From contig NZ_RWIJ01000001.1 of NCBI RefSeq assembly GCF_019805165.1, forward strand, positions 248,001 through 312,000: 64,000 bases of DNA, in the 5' to 3' direction. Position 1 is the first letter of the stretch; each line of letters begins with the position of its first letter. Shown in pieces: positions 1 through 8,741 of the stretch. The position numbers and the translations under genes are program-made. Under the pieces are notes generated by a model. The model saw nothing but the letters and a program-made list of their open reading frames with translations, was not told the origin of the DNA and did no database searches. Origin of the DNA: Azospirillum sp. 412522 (lineage in GTDB: Bacteria; Pseudomonadota; Alphaproteobacteria; Azospirillales; Azospirillaceae).

Positions 1-1182
1 CTGCGCCGTCAACCGCCACAGGAAAGCCGACTGCGCCTTGCCCTTCGAGGCGATCTGGAGATTCTTCAGCGCTTCGTCGGCCAAGCGGGGGTCATGCTGC
101 TCCAGCAGGGAATGGGCGAGCGAGACGCGGATCGTTCCGGCATCGGAACCAGCCAAATCCACGGCCTTTCGATACGGGGCCACCGCATCTGGCGCCCGGC
201 CGGTCTGCAGCATCAGGTCGCCCTTCATCTCGTACAGGTAGGGGTTCTTCGGCTCCTCGGCGATTAGCCCGTCGACCAGCGGCGTCGCCTGCTTGACGTC
301 GCCCTGGCGGAAATAGGCATAGGCGCGGCCGTAGCGGGCGGCGGGTGACGGATCGTTCACCTTGTAGCGCTGCAAGGCCCCGCGCGGGTCGAGATAGCCA
401 TAAAGCTTGGCCTGGACCCGCCGCAGGTCGGCCTCTGTCGCCGACGGCAACTGGGCGTTGCTGTAGCGGGAGCGGGCGACGAAGGCCTTCACCGCGTCGA
501 TGCGTTCGCGCGTCAGCGGGTGGGTCAGGCGATAGCCGGCGTCGCGGTCGTTCATCAGCGGATCGTTGACGCCCAGCTTCTCCAGGAAGGTTTCCATTCC
601 CTTGGCGGAGATGCCCGACTGTTCCAGGAAGGACAGGCCCGCCTGATCGGCCGAGGCCTCCTGCGTGCGGGAGAAGGACAGGTAGTTCCGCTCCGCCAGA
701 TGCTGGCCGAGCATCACGCCGGCCGCCCCGGCGCCGGCATTGCGCGAGGCCAGACCGCCGGCGATGCCCAGACCCATGCCGAGCAGGGAGGCGAGGAAGG
801 CGTTGTCCATCGCCTCCGACCCGCGGACCAGATGGCCGCCGGCGATGTGGCCGGTCTCGTGCGCGATCACGCCCAGCAGCTGGTCGGCGTTGTCGACGTC
901 CAGCAGCAGCCCGGTATGGATGAAGATGTTCTGCCCGCCGGCGACGAAGGCATTCACCGTAGGGTCGTTGATCAACAGGATCTGCACCGATTCCGGGTCG
1001 ATGCCGGCAGCCTGGAAGATTGGCCGGGCCATCTTGCGGATGATATGGTCCGTCTCGGCGTCGCTGAGGATTTGCATCTCAGACCGGCGCTGCGCGCTCG
1101 CCGGTGGCGCTTCCCACACCAGCGACATCAGACATACGGACATGATGGCGACGACCGAAACCAGCCTGCTGGGCTTGCGCAC
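1..1182 (-). CDS. M48 family metalloprotease with TPR tail, BepA/YfgC-like (3' end outside window)
   Basis: Secreted zinc metalloprotease of the envelope quality-control type. The reading frame stays open to the window edge, so the C-terminus is missing. A GTG start at 1182 is preceded by GGAG and begins a classic signal peptide (basic VRKPSR, hydrophobic core, cut near ASAQ). The mature part carries the zinc motif HETGH at about residues 108-112 and, further on, an EASADQ segment fitting the third zinc ligand. The distal half is helical and repeat-like, with phrases such as ARYGRAYAYFRQGD and NPYLYEMKGDLMLQ, typical of TPR units. Family knowledge: BepA-type proteases monitor outer-membrane protein and LPS-transporter assembly in the periplasm. 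The family is confident; equivalence to BepA itself is inference. It is divergent from the lipoprotein gene to its right. Confidence 0.85.
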   Translation of the reverse strand, partial: MRKPSRLVSVVAIMSVCLMSLVWEAPPASAQRRSEMQILSDAETDHIIRKMARPIFQAAGIDPESVQILLINDPTVNAFVAGGQNIFIHTGLLLDVDNADQLLGVIAHETGHIAGGHLVRGSEAMDNAFLASLLGMGLGIAGGLASRNAGAGAAGVMLGQHLAERNYLSFSRTQEASADQAGLSFLEQSGISAKGMETFLEKLGVNDPLMNDRDAGYRLTHPLTRERIDAVKAFVARSRYSNAQLPSATEADLRRVQAKLYGYLDPRGALQRYKVNDPSPAARYGRAYAYFRQGDVKQATPLVDGLIAEEPKNPYLYEMKGDLMLQTGRAPDAVAPYRKAVDLAGSDAGTIRVSLAHSLLEQHDPRLADEALKNLQIASKGKAQSAFLWRLTAQ

Positions 1183-1249
1183 CGTGACGACCTCCGGCTT
1201 TGAACAGCGGACCCCCGCGCGCGACCGGCGGAGGCCGCGACACACTCGC

Positions 1250-2569
1250 TTGCAAATCTGGCAACGGTTGGGCGCGGTTGCCATAGCTGCATCACTGCTG
1301 GCGGGCTGCGTCAACACCAAGTTCAAGACCGACGCCACGGTGCAGAGCTTCGTCGTCGCCGATGAGCCCTATGCCGCCGGGGTGGGGCGCGACATTATCG
1401 CCCAGGGCGGCAAGGCCGGCGACGCGGTGGCGGCGATGGCGCTGGCGATGACCGCCAGCCTGCCGTCGCGCGTCGGGCTGGCCGGCGGCGGCGTCTGCGT
1501 GCTGTTCGACGCCGCGTCGAAAAAGGCCCGCACCATCGATTTCCTGCCGCGCCCGGTTGGAGCCGGCGGTGTCGCCATGCCGGCGATGGCGCGCGGCCTG
1601 TTCGCCGTCCAGGCCGCCGCCGGTGTGATGCGGTGGGAGCAGGTGGTCTCCCCGGCGGAGCAGCTGGCCCAGTTCTCCCCCGGCCTCAGCCGCGCGCTGG
1701 TGCAGGATCTCGGCGCCTTCGGCGGACGGCTGTCGGCCGATTCGGAGACGCGGCGACGCTTCCTCGGCGCCGGCGCTCCCGCCGTCGGCGCGGTGGTCGG
1801 GCAGCCGGAACTGGCCGCGACCCTGTCGGTCCTGCGGCGGCAGGGCGTGGGCGCCTTCTACAACGGGCCGCTCGCCGCGACGGTCGCCCAGGGCACCGGC
1901 ATCGACCCGGCGCAGCTGCGTACCTACCAGCCGCGCGTCGGCGGTACGCTGACCGTGCCGTTTGACATTTCCGATCTGCATGTTCCCGACCTGAACGAGC
2001 CGGAGTCCGGTGCCGCCCTGATCCAGGCCTGGAAGGCGGTGGCGTCGCTGCCGCCGGCCGAGCGCGCCACCCGCGCCGCTCAGCTTCTGGGCGCCACCGG
2101 CAAGGGTGCGACCGCCGCCGGGGCCGGCGTGATGGTGATCGATCCGGACGAGAACGGCGCCGCCTGCGCCTTTACCCAGGGCGCGCCCTTCGGCACCGGC
2201 CGCGGCATCCCGGGTACCGGCATGCTGGTGGCCCAGGGCGTGGACCGCGGCGGCTTCGGCGCGCCGGCGTTGATCGCCAACTCCATCATCGGCCGTACCC
2301 TTTTCGCCGGAGTCGGCACCGCCAACGGCGACGACGGCCCGGCCGCCGGCCCGGCGGCACTGTTGTCGGTCGCCCTTCCGGCCGGCCTGGAGGACAAATC
2401 CACCGCCGGCCAAATCCAGGCGGCGCGCCCGCAATCCATCCCCGGACGGGCCAGCTTCGTCGGTTGCCGGGTTTCGGTGGAGGACGGGATCCGCTATTGC
2501 CAGGCGGCAAACGACCCGCGCGCCGGCAGCCTTGCGCTGACCGTGGAAAGCGAACGCAAGCGGGATTGA
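1250..2569 (+). CDS. Gamma-glutamyltransferase-fold lipoprotein, probably catalytically inactive
   Basis: The N-terminus from a TTG start (GGAGG about 15 bases upstream) is a lipoprotein signal with lipobox LLAGC, acylated Cys at about residue 20. A GTG at 1184 is an alternative start giving a longer n-region. The body matches the gamma-glutamyltranspeptidase fold: the early segment around IIAQGGKAGDAVAAMALA and GLAGGGVCVL is the usual GGT opening. In real GGTs the small subunit starts with a nucleophilic Thr in a TTH motif. The equivalent point here, near residue 290, reads GAGVMVIDPDENG with no Thr, so self-processing and catalysis look lost. It is shorter (439 aa) than typical GGTs (about 550-580). 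An envelope binding or structural role is possible; function unknown. Confidence 0.75.
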   Translation: MQIWQRLGAVAIAASLLAGCVNTKFKTDATVQSFVVADEPYAAGVGRDIIAQGGKAGDAVAAMALAMTASLPSRVGLAGGGVCVLFDAASKKARTIDFLPRPVGAGGVAMPAMARGLFAVQAAAGVMRWEQVVSPAEQLAQFSPGLSRALVQDLGAFGGRLSADSETRRRFLGAGAPAVGAVVGQPELAATLSVLRRQGVGAFYNGPLAATVAQGTGIDPAQLRTYQPRVGGTLTVPFDISDLHVPDLNEPESGAALIQAWKAVASLPPAERATRAAQLLGATGKGATAAGAGVMVIDPDENGAACAFTQGAPFGTGRGIPGTGMLVAQGVDRGGFGAPALIANSIIGRTLFAGVGTANGDDGPAAGPAALLSVALPAGLEDKSTAGQIQAARPQSIPGRASFVGCRVSVEDGIRYCQAANDPRAGSLALTVESERKRD

Positions 2570-2616
2570 TCCCGCCGGAAGGCGTCGCGGCAAAAGACAG
2601 GTAGAGACGGACGATC

Positions 2617-3780
2617 ATGAGCAAGCAGCCCAAGGTTTCCAAGCGGGGCGCCATCCCGCCCTTCTTCGTGATGGAAGTGATGCGTGCCGCGGCCGAGCGC
2701 GAGGCCGCCGGCCTGGAGGTCCTGCATATGGAGGTGGGGCAGCCCTCCACCGGCGCGCCGAAGGGCGTGGTGCAGGCGGCGGCCACCGCGGTGGTCGGGT
2801 CCGACCCGCTGGGCTATACCGGTGCGCTCGGCATCCCGCCGCTGCGCGCGGCCATCGCCAGATGGTACAAGGACCGGTACGGCGTCGAGGTGCCGGAGCG
2901 GCGGGTGGTCGTCACCACCGGATCGTCGGGCGCCTTCCAGCTCGGCTTCCTGGCCGCCTTCGATCCGGGCGACCGGGTGGCGATGGCGTCCCCCAGCTAT
3001 CCCGCCTACCGCCACACCCTGACCGCGGCCGGCGTCATCCCGGTGGAGCTGCCGACCGGACCGGAACATCGTTTCCAGCCGAGCATCGCACTGCTGGAGG
3101 CGCTGGACGAGCCGGTGCAGGGGCTGATCGTCGCCAGTCCGGCCAACCCGACCGGCACGATGCTGAGCCGGGAGGAACTGACCGCGCTCTCCGACTGGTG
3201 CCGCGCCAACGGCGTGCGCATGGTGTCGGACGAGATCTACCATGGCCTGACCTATGGCACCGACGCCGTCACCGCGGCCGAGGTGAACGATCAGGCGTTG
3301 GTGGTCAACAGCTTCTCCAAGTATTTCTCGATGACCGGCTGGCGGCTGGGCTGGATGATCGTTCCCGACGATCTGCTGCGCTCGGTCGAATGTCTGGCGC
3401 AGAACCTGTTCATCTCCGCGCCGACGCTGAGCCAGGTCTCGGCGGTCGCCGCCTTCGACTGTACGGAGGAGCTGGACGGCCACGTCGCCCGCTATGCCCG
3501 CAACCGCGCGCTGCTGCTGGAGGAACTGCCGAAGGCCGGCTTCGCCAAGATGGCTCCGGCCGATGGTGCCTTCTACATCTATGCCGACGTGTCGGACATG
3601 ACCGACGACAGCGAGGCGCTGGCGAAGCGGATCCTGGAGGAGACGGGCATCGCCTGCACCCCCGGCATCGATTTCGACACGGCCCGCGGCCGCCGCTTCC
3701 TGCGCTTCAGCTTCGCCGGGTCGGAAGAGACTATCGCCGAGGCGGCACGGCGGCTGATCGCCTGGCACACCGGGAAGTAA
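2617..3780 (+). CDS. PLP-dependent aminotransferase, class I/II
   Basis: Cytoplasmic fold-type I aminotransferase of 387 aa, a normal length for the family. The pyridoxal-phosphate lysine is in NSFSKYFSMTGWRLGW (Lys235), followed by the Arg-containing TGWRLG block. Upstream, SPANPTGTMLS supplies the conserved Asn of the PLP pocket, VSDEIYHGL the Asp/Tyr pair, and LRFSFAGS near the C-terminus the carboxylate-binding Arg. The ATG has a modest purine-rich site (GGTAGAGACGG). Substrate cannot be read from sequence; aspartate, aromatic or other amino acids are possible. The gene stands 47 bases after the GGT-like gene and ends at a strong shared terminator facing the SDR gene. Confidence 0.9.
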   Translation: MSKQPKVSKRGAIPPFFVMEVMRAAAEREAAGLEVLHMEVGQPSTGAPKGVVQAAATAVVGSDPLGYTGALGIPPLRAAIARWYKDRYGVEVPERRVVVTTGSSGAFQLGFLAAFDPGDRVAMASPSYPAYRHTLTAAGVIPVELPTGPEHRFQPSIALLEALDEPVQGLIVASPANPTGTMLSREELTALSDWCRANGVRMVSDEIYHGLTYGTDAVTAAEVNDQALVVNSFSKYFSMTGWRLGWMIVPDDLLRSVECLAQNLFISAPTLSQVSAVAAFDCTEELDGHVARYARNRALLLEELPKAGFAKMAPADGAFYIYADVSDMTDDSEALAKRILEETGIACTPGIDFDTARGRRFLRFSFAGSEETIAEAARRLIAWHTGK

Positions 3781-3791
3781 GGAACTTTCCG

Positions 3792-3821
3792 GGGCGGGGG
3801 CGTTGCAGCACGCCCCCGCCC
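3792..3821. terminator. Strong GC hairpin between convergent aminotransferase and SDR genes
   Basis: A perfect 12-bp inverted repeat, GGGCGGGGGCGT and ACGCCCCCGCCC, with a 6-base loop sits in the 50 bases between two convergent stop codons. There is no long T run, so it may act in both directions mainly through stem strength. Confidence 0.7.
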
Positions 3822-3830
3822 ATCCGTTCC

Positions 3831-4568
3831 TCAGAACAAGTGCTGCCCGCCGGTGATGAAGGTCTCAGTCCCGGTCACGTAGCTCGAGTCCGGGCCGCAG
3901 AGATAGAAGATCACCGCAGCGACATCCTCAGGCGTGCCCATGCGCTTCAGCGGAATGCGCGGGATCAGCACGTCGTATTCCGGGCCGGTCATCGCGGTCT
4001 CGATCTCGCCGGGGGCAACGGCGTTGACGCGCACGCCGATCTCGGCGAATTCCACCGCCATTTCGCGGGTCAGGCCGGACAGCGCCGCCTTCGAGGTCGA
4101 ATAGGCCGAGCCGGCGAAGGGATGAACCGAATGGCCGGCGATGGAGGTGACGTTGACGATCGCTCCCTTCGCCCGCGACAGCGGTGCGGCGAAGCCGCGC
4201 GCCAGCACCAGGGCGGCGAAGAAATTCAGTTCGAACACCCGGTGCCAGCCCTCGATCGAGCCGTTCAGGCAGCCGAGCCGCTCCTTGATCGGGGTCTTGG
4301 GCGAGATGCCGGCGTTGTTGATCAGGGCGTGCAGCGGCGCACCGTCCAGGGCCTTGTTGGCCTCCTCCACGAAGGCTGCGCGGCTGGCGGGATCCGACAG
4401 GTCGGCCGGGATGTGGTGGGTCCAGTTGGGATCGCGCCGGCAATGGGCCGGCACATCCTCGCGCGAGCAGGAGATCACCCGCCAGCCTTCATTGCTGAAC
4501 CGGGTGACGGTGGCGTGTCCGATACCCCGGCTGGCGCCGGTGAGAATGACGACTTTGCGGTGCGGCAT
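3831..4568 (-). CDS. SDR family NAD(P)-dependent oxidoreductase
   Basis: Classical short-chain dehydrogenase/reductase of 245 aa. The coenzyme motif TGASRGIG is at residues 10-17, the structural NNAG at 84-87, and the catalytic Ser142-Tyr156-Lys160 set is intact (YSTSK). The C-terminus TETFITGGQHLF resembles the FabG/PhaB-like branch. The position after the Rossmann strand 2 (VISCSRED) carries Ser and Arg, which usually means NADP(H) preference; that is inference. Substrate is unknown. It converges on the aminotransferase and diverges from the ChaN-like gene, so it probably has its own promoter in the interval to its right. Confidence 0.88.
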   Translation of the reverse strand: MPHRKVVILTGASRGIGHATVTRFSNEGWRVISCSREDVPAHCRRDPNWTHHIPADLSDPASRAAFVEEANKALDGAPLHALINNAGISPKTPIKERLGCLNGSIEGWHRVFELNFFAALVLARGFAAPLSRAKGAIVNVTSIAGHSVHPFAGSAYSTSKAALSGLTREMAVEFAEIGVRVNAVAPGEIETAMTGPEYDVLIPRIPLKRMGTPEDVAAVIFYLCGPDSSYVTGTETFITGGQHLF

Positions 4569-4859
4569 GGGGGCTGCGCTTCACGAATGATTGCGGTCGG
4601 CGGGGAAATCGGACGCCCTGGGAACGGCCTCGGGAGTTACGGATGCGGGAGCCGGGCGCTCCCCATCCGCCGGTGATCCACCGCCTGCCGCGATCCTACC
4701 CGCCGCCGCATTGCCTGTCATCCGCCACCGCGGGCACCCCCTGCTCTGCGTCCGGCGCGGCCGAACGACGCAATCACCAGCCCTGTCCGTGGATGTCCAT
4801 TGACGTTGCACTCGGCAGTTCCAACCTTGGCGCAATCCCCGCACCGACGGAGCCAGCCC
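4569..4859. other. Divergent intergenic interval, no gene recognised
   Basis: About 290 bases between the SDR start and the ChaN-like start. It must contain promoters for both genes, but I see no convincing -35/-10 pair. Reading frames here are GC-driven and have no signal or conserved motif. A TTG at 4800 could extend the ChaN-like protein by 20 residues. Confidence 0.4.
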
Positions 4860-6086
4860 TTGCCGCGCCAGCCCTTCCGTCCCGCCGCCGCCGTTTCGCG
4901 CCTCCGCTTCGCCGTGCTGACCGCCGCGACGCTATGCCTGATCACGGGCGCCTGGGCGGCGGACACCGCGCGCGTCGGCTGCGTGCCGCCCGGCGCCTGG
5001 GCCGACGGCACCGGCGCGGCGATGGAGGCGGTGCCGCTGCTGCGACGCCTTGCCGAGGCGCCCGTGGTCCTGCTGGGGGAGCAGCATGACAAGGCCGACC
5101 ATCATCGCTGGCAGTTGCATACCCTGGCCGGGCTGCAGGCGCTGAACCCCGACCTTGCCGTCGGGATGGAGATGCTGCCGCGCCGGTTGCAGCCGGTGCT
5201 CGACCGCTGGGTGGCGGGAGAGATGACGGAGGGCGAGTTCCTCAAGGCGACGGACTGGCGAACGATCTGGGGCTTCGATCCGCAATTCTATCTGCCGATC
5301 CTGCAATTCGCCCGCCTGCACCGGCTGCCGGTGGTGGCGCTGAATGTGGAGCGCTCGCTGATCGGCCGCACCGCCCGCAACGGTTGGGCCGCCATTCCGG
5401 AGACGGAGCGCGAGGGTGTCGGCACGCCCGCCCCCCCGACCGAGGCCTACCGCAACCGCCTGACCGAGACGCTGGCGGCGCACGACCGCTCGGAAGCCCG
5501 TTCCGCGGCACCTGCCGATGCCCCCGCCGACGCTCCGGACGGCGCCGCCAAGCGCTTCATCGAGGCGCAGGGGGTGTGGGACCGGGCGATGGCGGAGAAG
5601 ATCGCCGAGACCCGCCGCACCACCGGCCGCAGCGTGGTCGGCATCCTGGGGGAAGGGCATGTGGCCAGCCGCGACGGCGTGCCCCACCAGCTTGCGGACC
5701 TCGGTATCGCCGATGCCGCCGTGCTATTGCCCTGGGACGCCGACCGCGATTGCGAAGAGCTGGACGGCAGGATTGCCGATGCCGTCTTCGGGCTGGGGAC
5801 GGAGCGGGAGGATGCGGAGCCGCAGCGGCCGAAGCTGGGGGTGCAGCTCGACCCCGGTCCGGAGGGGATCATGGTGGGTGCGGTCAGCAACGGCAGCGTG
5901 GCCGCGGCGGCCGGCCTGCGCACCGGCGACCGCATCATGACCGCCGCCGGCGCGCCGGTGCGTGCGCCGGCCGATCTGGTCGCGGTGATCCGCCGTCAGG
6001 CGCCCGGCACCTGGCTGCCGCTGACCATCCGGCGTGACGGGGCCGAGCAGGATTTGGTGGCGAAGTTTCCTGCGGAGGCGCGGTAG
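4860..6086 (+). CDS. ChaN-family haem-binding-like protein with C-terminal PDZ domain
   Basis: Exported protein of about 408 aa. The TTG chosen has GGAG seven bases upstream and opens a signal peptide (MPRQPFRPAAAVSRLRF, hydrophobic core, cut near GAWAADT). Residues 50-300 match the ChaN/DUF399 domain: VVLLGEQHDKADHH near the start, VGMEMLPRRLQP, and GEGHVASRDGVPHQL near the end give conserved Glu and His residues. The last 90 residues form a PDZ domain (LGVQLDPGPEGIMVG, GLRTGDRIM). ChaN in Campylobacter binds haem; a haem or iron role here is inference. PDZ fusion suggests recognition of protein C-termini or a protease partner. There is no lipobox Cys, unlike lipoprotein ChaN. Confidence 0.8.
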   Translation: MPRQPFRPAAAVSRLRFAVLTAATLCLITGAWAADTARVGCVPPGAWADGTGAAMEAVPLLRRLAEAPVVLLGEQHDKADHHRWQLHTLAGLQALNPDLAVGMEMLPRRLQPVLDRWVAGEMTEGEFLKATDWRTIWGFDPQFYLPILQFARLHRLPVVALNVERSLIGRTARNGWAAIPETEREGVGTPAPPTEAYRNRLTETLAAHDRSEARSAAPADAPADAPDGAAKRFIEAQGVWDRAMAEKIAETRRTTGRSVVGILGEGHVASRDGVPHQLADLGIADAAVLLPWDADRDCEELDGRIADAVFGLGTEREDAEPQRPKLGVQLDPGPEGIMVGAVSNGSVAAAAGLRTGDRIMTAAGAPVRAPADLVAVIRRQAPGTWLPLTIRRDGAEQDLVAKFPAEAR

Positions 6087-6096
6087 AGCCTGCCCC

Positions 6097-6690
6097 CTAC
6101 AGCATCGTCTCCCAACGCGCCAGCGCGTCCGGCGTGGGGTTGACCGCCGGGGCGCAGTCCGAGCGGCCGAGACGGTCATGGTGCTCGCGCAGGGCCCAGA
6201 CCACGGTGGGGAACGCAAGCTCGCTCCACGGGATGTCCTTCCAGGCGAACAGGCCGACCTCCAGGCTTTCCGGTCCCGGCTCCACATCGGGGGACAGCAG
6301 GCGGGCGCGGAAGATCATCTGGACTTGGCTGATGCGCGGGATGTCGTAGATCGCCAGCAGATGATCGATGTCGATGCGCGCCCGCGCCTCCTCCCAGGCT
6401 TCGCGGGCGGCGCCGTCGCGGGTGCTCTCGCGCTCCTCCATATAGCCGGCGGGCAGGGTCCAGAAACCCTTGCGCGGCTCGATGGCCCGTCGGCAGAGCA
6501 GGATGCGGCCATCCTCCCAGGTCGCCACCGCCCCCACCACGATCAGCGGGTTCTGATAGGCGATGTAGCCGCAGTCCGGGCACATCAGCCGTTCGCGGTC
6601 CTCGCCGGGTGGGATGGCGCGGACACGCGGGCCGCCACAGTTCGGACCGCAATCGGGAGATTTGTCGTCGGGGATCGTGTCGTCTGGCAT
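6097..6690 (-). CDS. NUDIX hydrolase with N-terminal zinc ribbon
   Basis: Cytoplasmic pyrophosphohydrolase. The N-terminus has CGPNCG and CPDCG, a treble-Cys zinc ribbon; the NUDIX helix follows as GYMEERESTRDGAAREAWEE. The final Gly of the consensus (EExG) is replaced by EEARA, as I recall for an alphaproteobacterial subfamily, and the metal-binding REAWEE core is intact. The domain plan matches COG1051-like ADP-ribose/NADH pyrophosphatases, but the substrate is not determined. The ATG at 6690 follows GGAGG closely; an upstream TTG at 6741 would add 17 unconserved residues. Convergent with the ChaN-PDZ gene, 10 bases apart. Confidence 0.85.
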   Translation of the reverse strand: MPDDTIPDDKSPDCGPNCGGPRVRAIPPGEDRERLMCPDCGYIAYQNPLIVVGAVATWEDGRILLCRRAIEPRKGFWTLPAGYMEERESTRDGAAREAWEEARARIDIDHLLAIYDIPRISQVQMIFRARLLSPDVEPGPESLEVGLFAWKDIPWSELAFPTVVWALREHHDRLGRSDCAPAVNPTPDALARWETML

Positions 6691-6851
6691 GGCCTCCGAT
6701 ATGGCGCGGCATGTTTGGTTGGGCAAGCGGAGAAAGCGCAAGCCGGGCCGATGTGGTCTCCAGTTCGTTGGCGGCGCTTCCGTTCGCGGCCTGTTCCAAT
6801 TCGCGATTCGTTCCGATAGGCTGTGCCCGTTCCAGTCGCGGGGGTATCGGG

Positions 6852-8309
6852 GTGACGCAGTTCCTGGTCAACGGGATGGTGGTGGACGGGCTGTCGCTGG
6901 CGATCGGGCTTGCGGCCGGGCTGTTGCTGGGCGCCACCGTTGCCTGGGCGGTGCTCCGCGCCGCCGCCGGCCGGACCGAAGCCGCCGCCGCCGCCCTGCA
7001 TGCGGAGTTCGCCGTCCGCCTCGATCTCGCCGAGCGGACCGAGGACGACCTGCGCGAAGAGATCGAAGCGCGCGACCACCAGATCGCCCGCCTGCATGGC
7101 GAGGTTGCCGGTGCCCGCGAGCGGCATGCCCAGCTCTCCACCCGGCTGGAAGCCGAACGCACCGCCGCGGCGGAGAAGATGGCATTGCTGGAGCGTGCCC
7201 AGGCGGCGCTGGCCGACAGCTTCAAGGCACTCTCGGCGGAGGCGCTGCACCAGAACAACCGCAGCTTCCTCGATCTGGCACGGGAAACGCTGGCGGGTTT
7301 CCAGGAGCAGGCGAAGGGCGATCTGGACAAGCGCCAGACCGCCATCGCCGCCATCGTCGACCCGGTGCGCCAGAGCTTGGAAGCCATGGACCGTCAGATC
7401 CGGGAACTGGAGAGCACGCGGGCCGGCGCCTATGAGGGGCTGAAGCAGCAGGTGCTGTCGCTGGTGGAGACCCAAAGCGCGCTGCGGGCGGAGACCGGCA
7501 ATCTCGTGCGGGCTCTGCGCACCCCGGCGGCCCGCGGGCGCTGGGGGGAAATCCAGCTGCGCCGGGTCTGCGAAATGGCGGGAATGCTCGACCATTGCGA
7601 CTTCGTCGAACAGGTGTCGGTCGACAGCGGCCGGCTGCGCCCCGACCTGATCGTCACGCTGCCCGGCGGCAAGACCATCGTGGTCGATGCTAAGACGCCG
7701 CTGGAAGGCTACCTGGACGGCATCCAGTCCACCGACGACGGGGCGCGGCGTGACGGCATGGTGCGCCACGCCCGCCATGTGCGCGACCATATGAAGCAGC
7801 TCGGCACCAAGGGCTATTGGGACCAGTTCGATGACAGCCCGGAATTCGTCGTGCTGTTCCTGCCTGGCGAGAACTTCTTCTCCGCGGCGCTGGAGCAGGA
7901 TCCGGCGCTGATCGAGGCGGGCATCGACCATCGCGTCATCCTGGCGACCCCGACGACGCTGATCGCGCTGCTGCGTGCCGTCGCCTATGGCTGGCGCCAG
8001 GAACGGCTGGCCGACAACGCCCGCGAAATCAGTGCTTTGGGCGCCGAGCTTTACAAGCGGCTGTCCGACCTGGGCGGCCATATGGAACGGTTGGGCGGGC
8101 AGTTGGACAAGGCGGTCGGCTGCTACAACAGCGCGGTCGGCACGCTGGAATCACGGGTGCTGGTCAGCGCCCGCCGCTTCCGCGATCTGCATGTCGCGCC
8201 GGATGGGGCGGAGATGCCGCTCCTGGAGCCGCTGGACCACAGCCCGCGCCGCCTTCAGGCGACAGAACTGCATGTGGTGCCGCCGGTCGAGACCACGGCC
8301 GCCGATTGA
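6852..8309 (+). CDS. rmuC: DNA recombination protein RmuC
   Basis: About 485 aa. Starts with a single membrane helix (LSLAIGLAAGLLLGATVAWAV), then a long Ala/Glu/Arg-rich coiled coil (about residues 40-200), then the RmuC nuclease-like domain. Diagnostic segments are RGRWGEIQLRRVCEMAGML, LPGGKTIVVDAKTPLEGYL (the Asp and Lys of a PD-(D/E)xK-type core) and FVVLFLPGENFFSAAL. RmuC limits certain recombination events and inversions in E. coli; the membrane anchor places it at the inner membrane. GTG at 6852 is chosen because GGGGG precedes it and it keeps the whole helix. The longer reading frame upstream overlaps the NUDIX gene antisense and is not conserved. Confidence 0.92.
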   Translation: MTQFLVNGMVVDGLSLAIGLAAGLLLGATVAWAVLRAAAGRTEAAAAALHAEFAVRLDLAERTEDDLREEIEARDHQIARLHGEVAGARERHAQLSTRLEAERTAAAEKMALLERAQAALADSFKALSAEALHQNNRSFLDLARETLAGFQEQAKGDLDKRQTAIAAIVDPVRQSLEAMDRQIRELESTRAGAYEGLKQQVLSLVETQSALRAETGNLVRALRTPAARGRWGEIQLRRVCEMAGMLDHCDFVEQVSVDSGRLRPDLIVTLPGGKTIVVDAKTPLEGYLDGIQSTDDGARRDGMVRHARHVRDHMKQLGTKGYWDQFDDSPEFVVLFLPGENFFSAALEQDPALIEAGIDHRVILATPTTLIALLRAVAYGWRQERLADNAREISALGAELYKRLSDLGGHMERLGGQLDKAVGCYNSAVGTLESRVLVSARRFRDLHVAPDGAEMPLLEPLDHSPRRLQATELHVVPPVETTAAD

Positions 8310-8376
8310 TAGATGCAAAGTGGCGGGCGTGCTATCCATGCGGCCTCACAGTCCCTCGACCCCATGGAACCCGCCG

Positions 8377-8565
8377 ATGACGGACCAGACCGCAACCGAC
8401 CAGACCGTTCGCTGCGACCGTTGCACCCACCGCTATCCCGCCGCCGAGGAGGGCTGCCCGCGCTGCCGGTCGATTCGCCGAACCAATGCCGTGATCGTGG
8501 CGCTGCTGGTGATGCTGGTCATCCTTGCCCTGGTCGGCTGGGTCGGTACCTTGGTGTTGACCTAA
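8377..8565 (+). CDS. Small zinc-ribbon single-pass membrane protein (paralogue A)
   Basis: 62 aa. The first 30 residues hold CDRC and CPRC, a four-Cys zinc ribbon, followed by RSIRR and a single hydrophobic helix (VIVALLVMLVILALVGWVG). It has the same plan as the small gene at 11019: C-x2-C, about ten residues, CPxCRSxRR, then the helix. The pair flanks the chemoreceptor gene. No function is known to me; the ribbon faces the cytoplasm if the positive-inside rule holds (RRTN just before the helix). It starts 67 bases after rmuC. Confidence 0.7.
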   Translation: MTDQTATDQTVRCDRCTHRYPAAEEGCPRCRSIRRTNAVIVALLVMLVILALVGWVGTLVLT

Positions 8566-8741
8566 GATTAAATCCGGCACCTTGGTTGCTCATTGCGCAG
8601 ACTGTGCACAATCTGCATACAGGGCGCATAGCGAAATATCATTTCTGTAATCACTGATAATCGAGCAAGTTTTTTGCTTGTCACAAAAGGCTTATTTTGA
8701 GAAGCAACCCTGTGCCGTCGTCTTTGCACGGGGTTTGCGAC
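8566..8741. promoter_or_regulatory. AT-rich upstream region of the chemoreceptor gene
   Basis: This stretch is clearly richer in A/T than its surroundings, with runs such as AAATATCATTTCTG and GCAAGTTTTTTGCTTG (the latter a short hairpin). It also holds the 8-bp palindrome TGTGCACA at 8603-8610. Such composition usually marks promoter and regulator binding. No specific regulator can be named. Confidence 0.45.

Noticed and set aside
740..1249. Long reading frame ahead of the GGT-like gene
   Set aside because: Lies antisense to the M48 protease gene, is Arg/Pro/Ser-rich with no motif, and the lipoprotein signal begins only at 1250.
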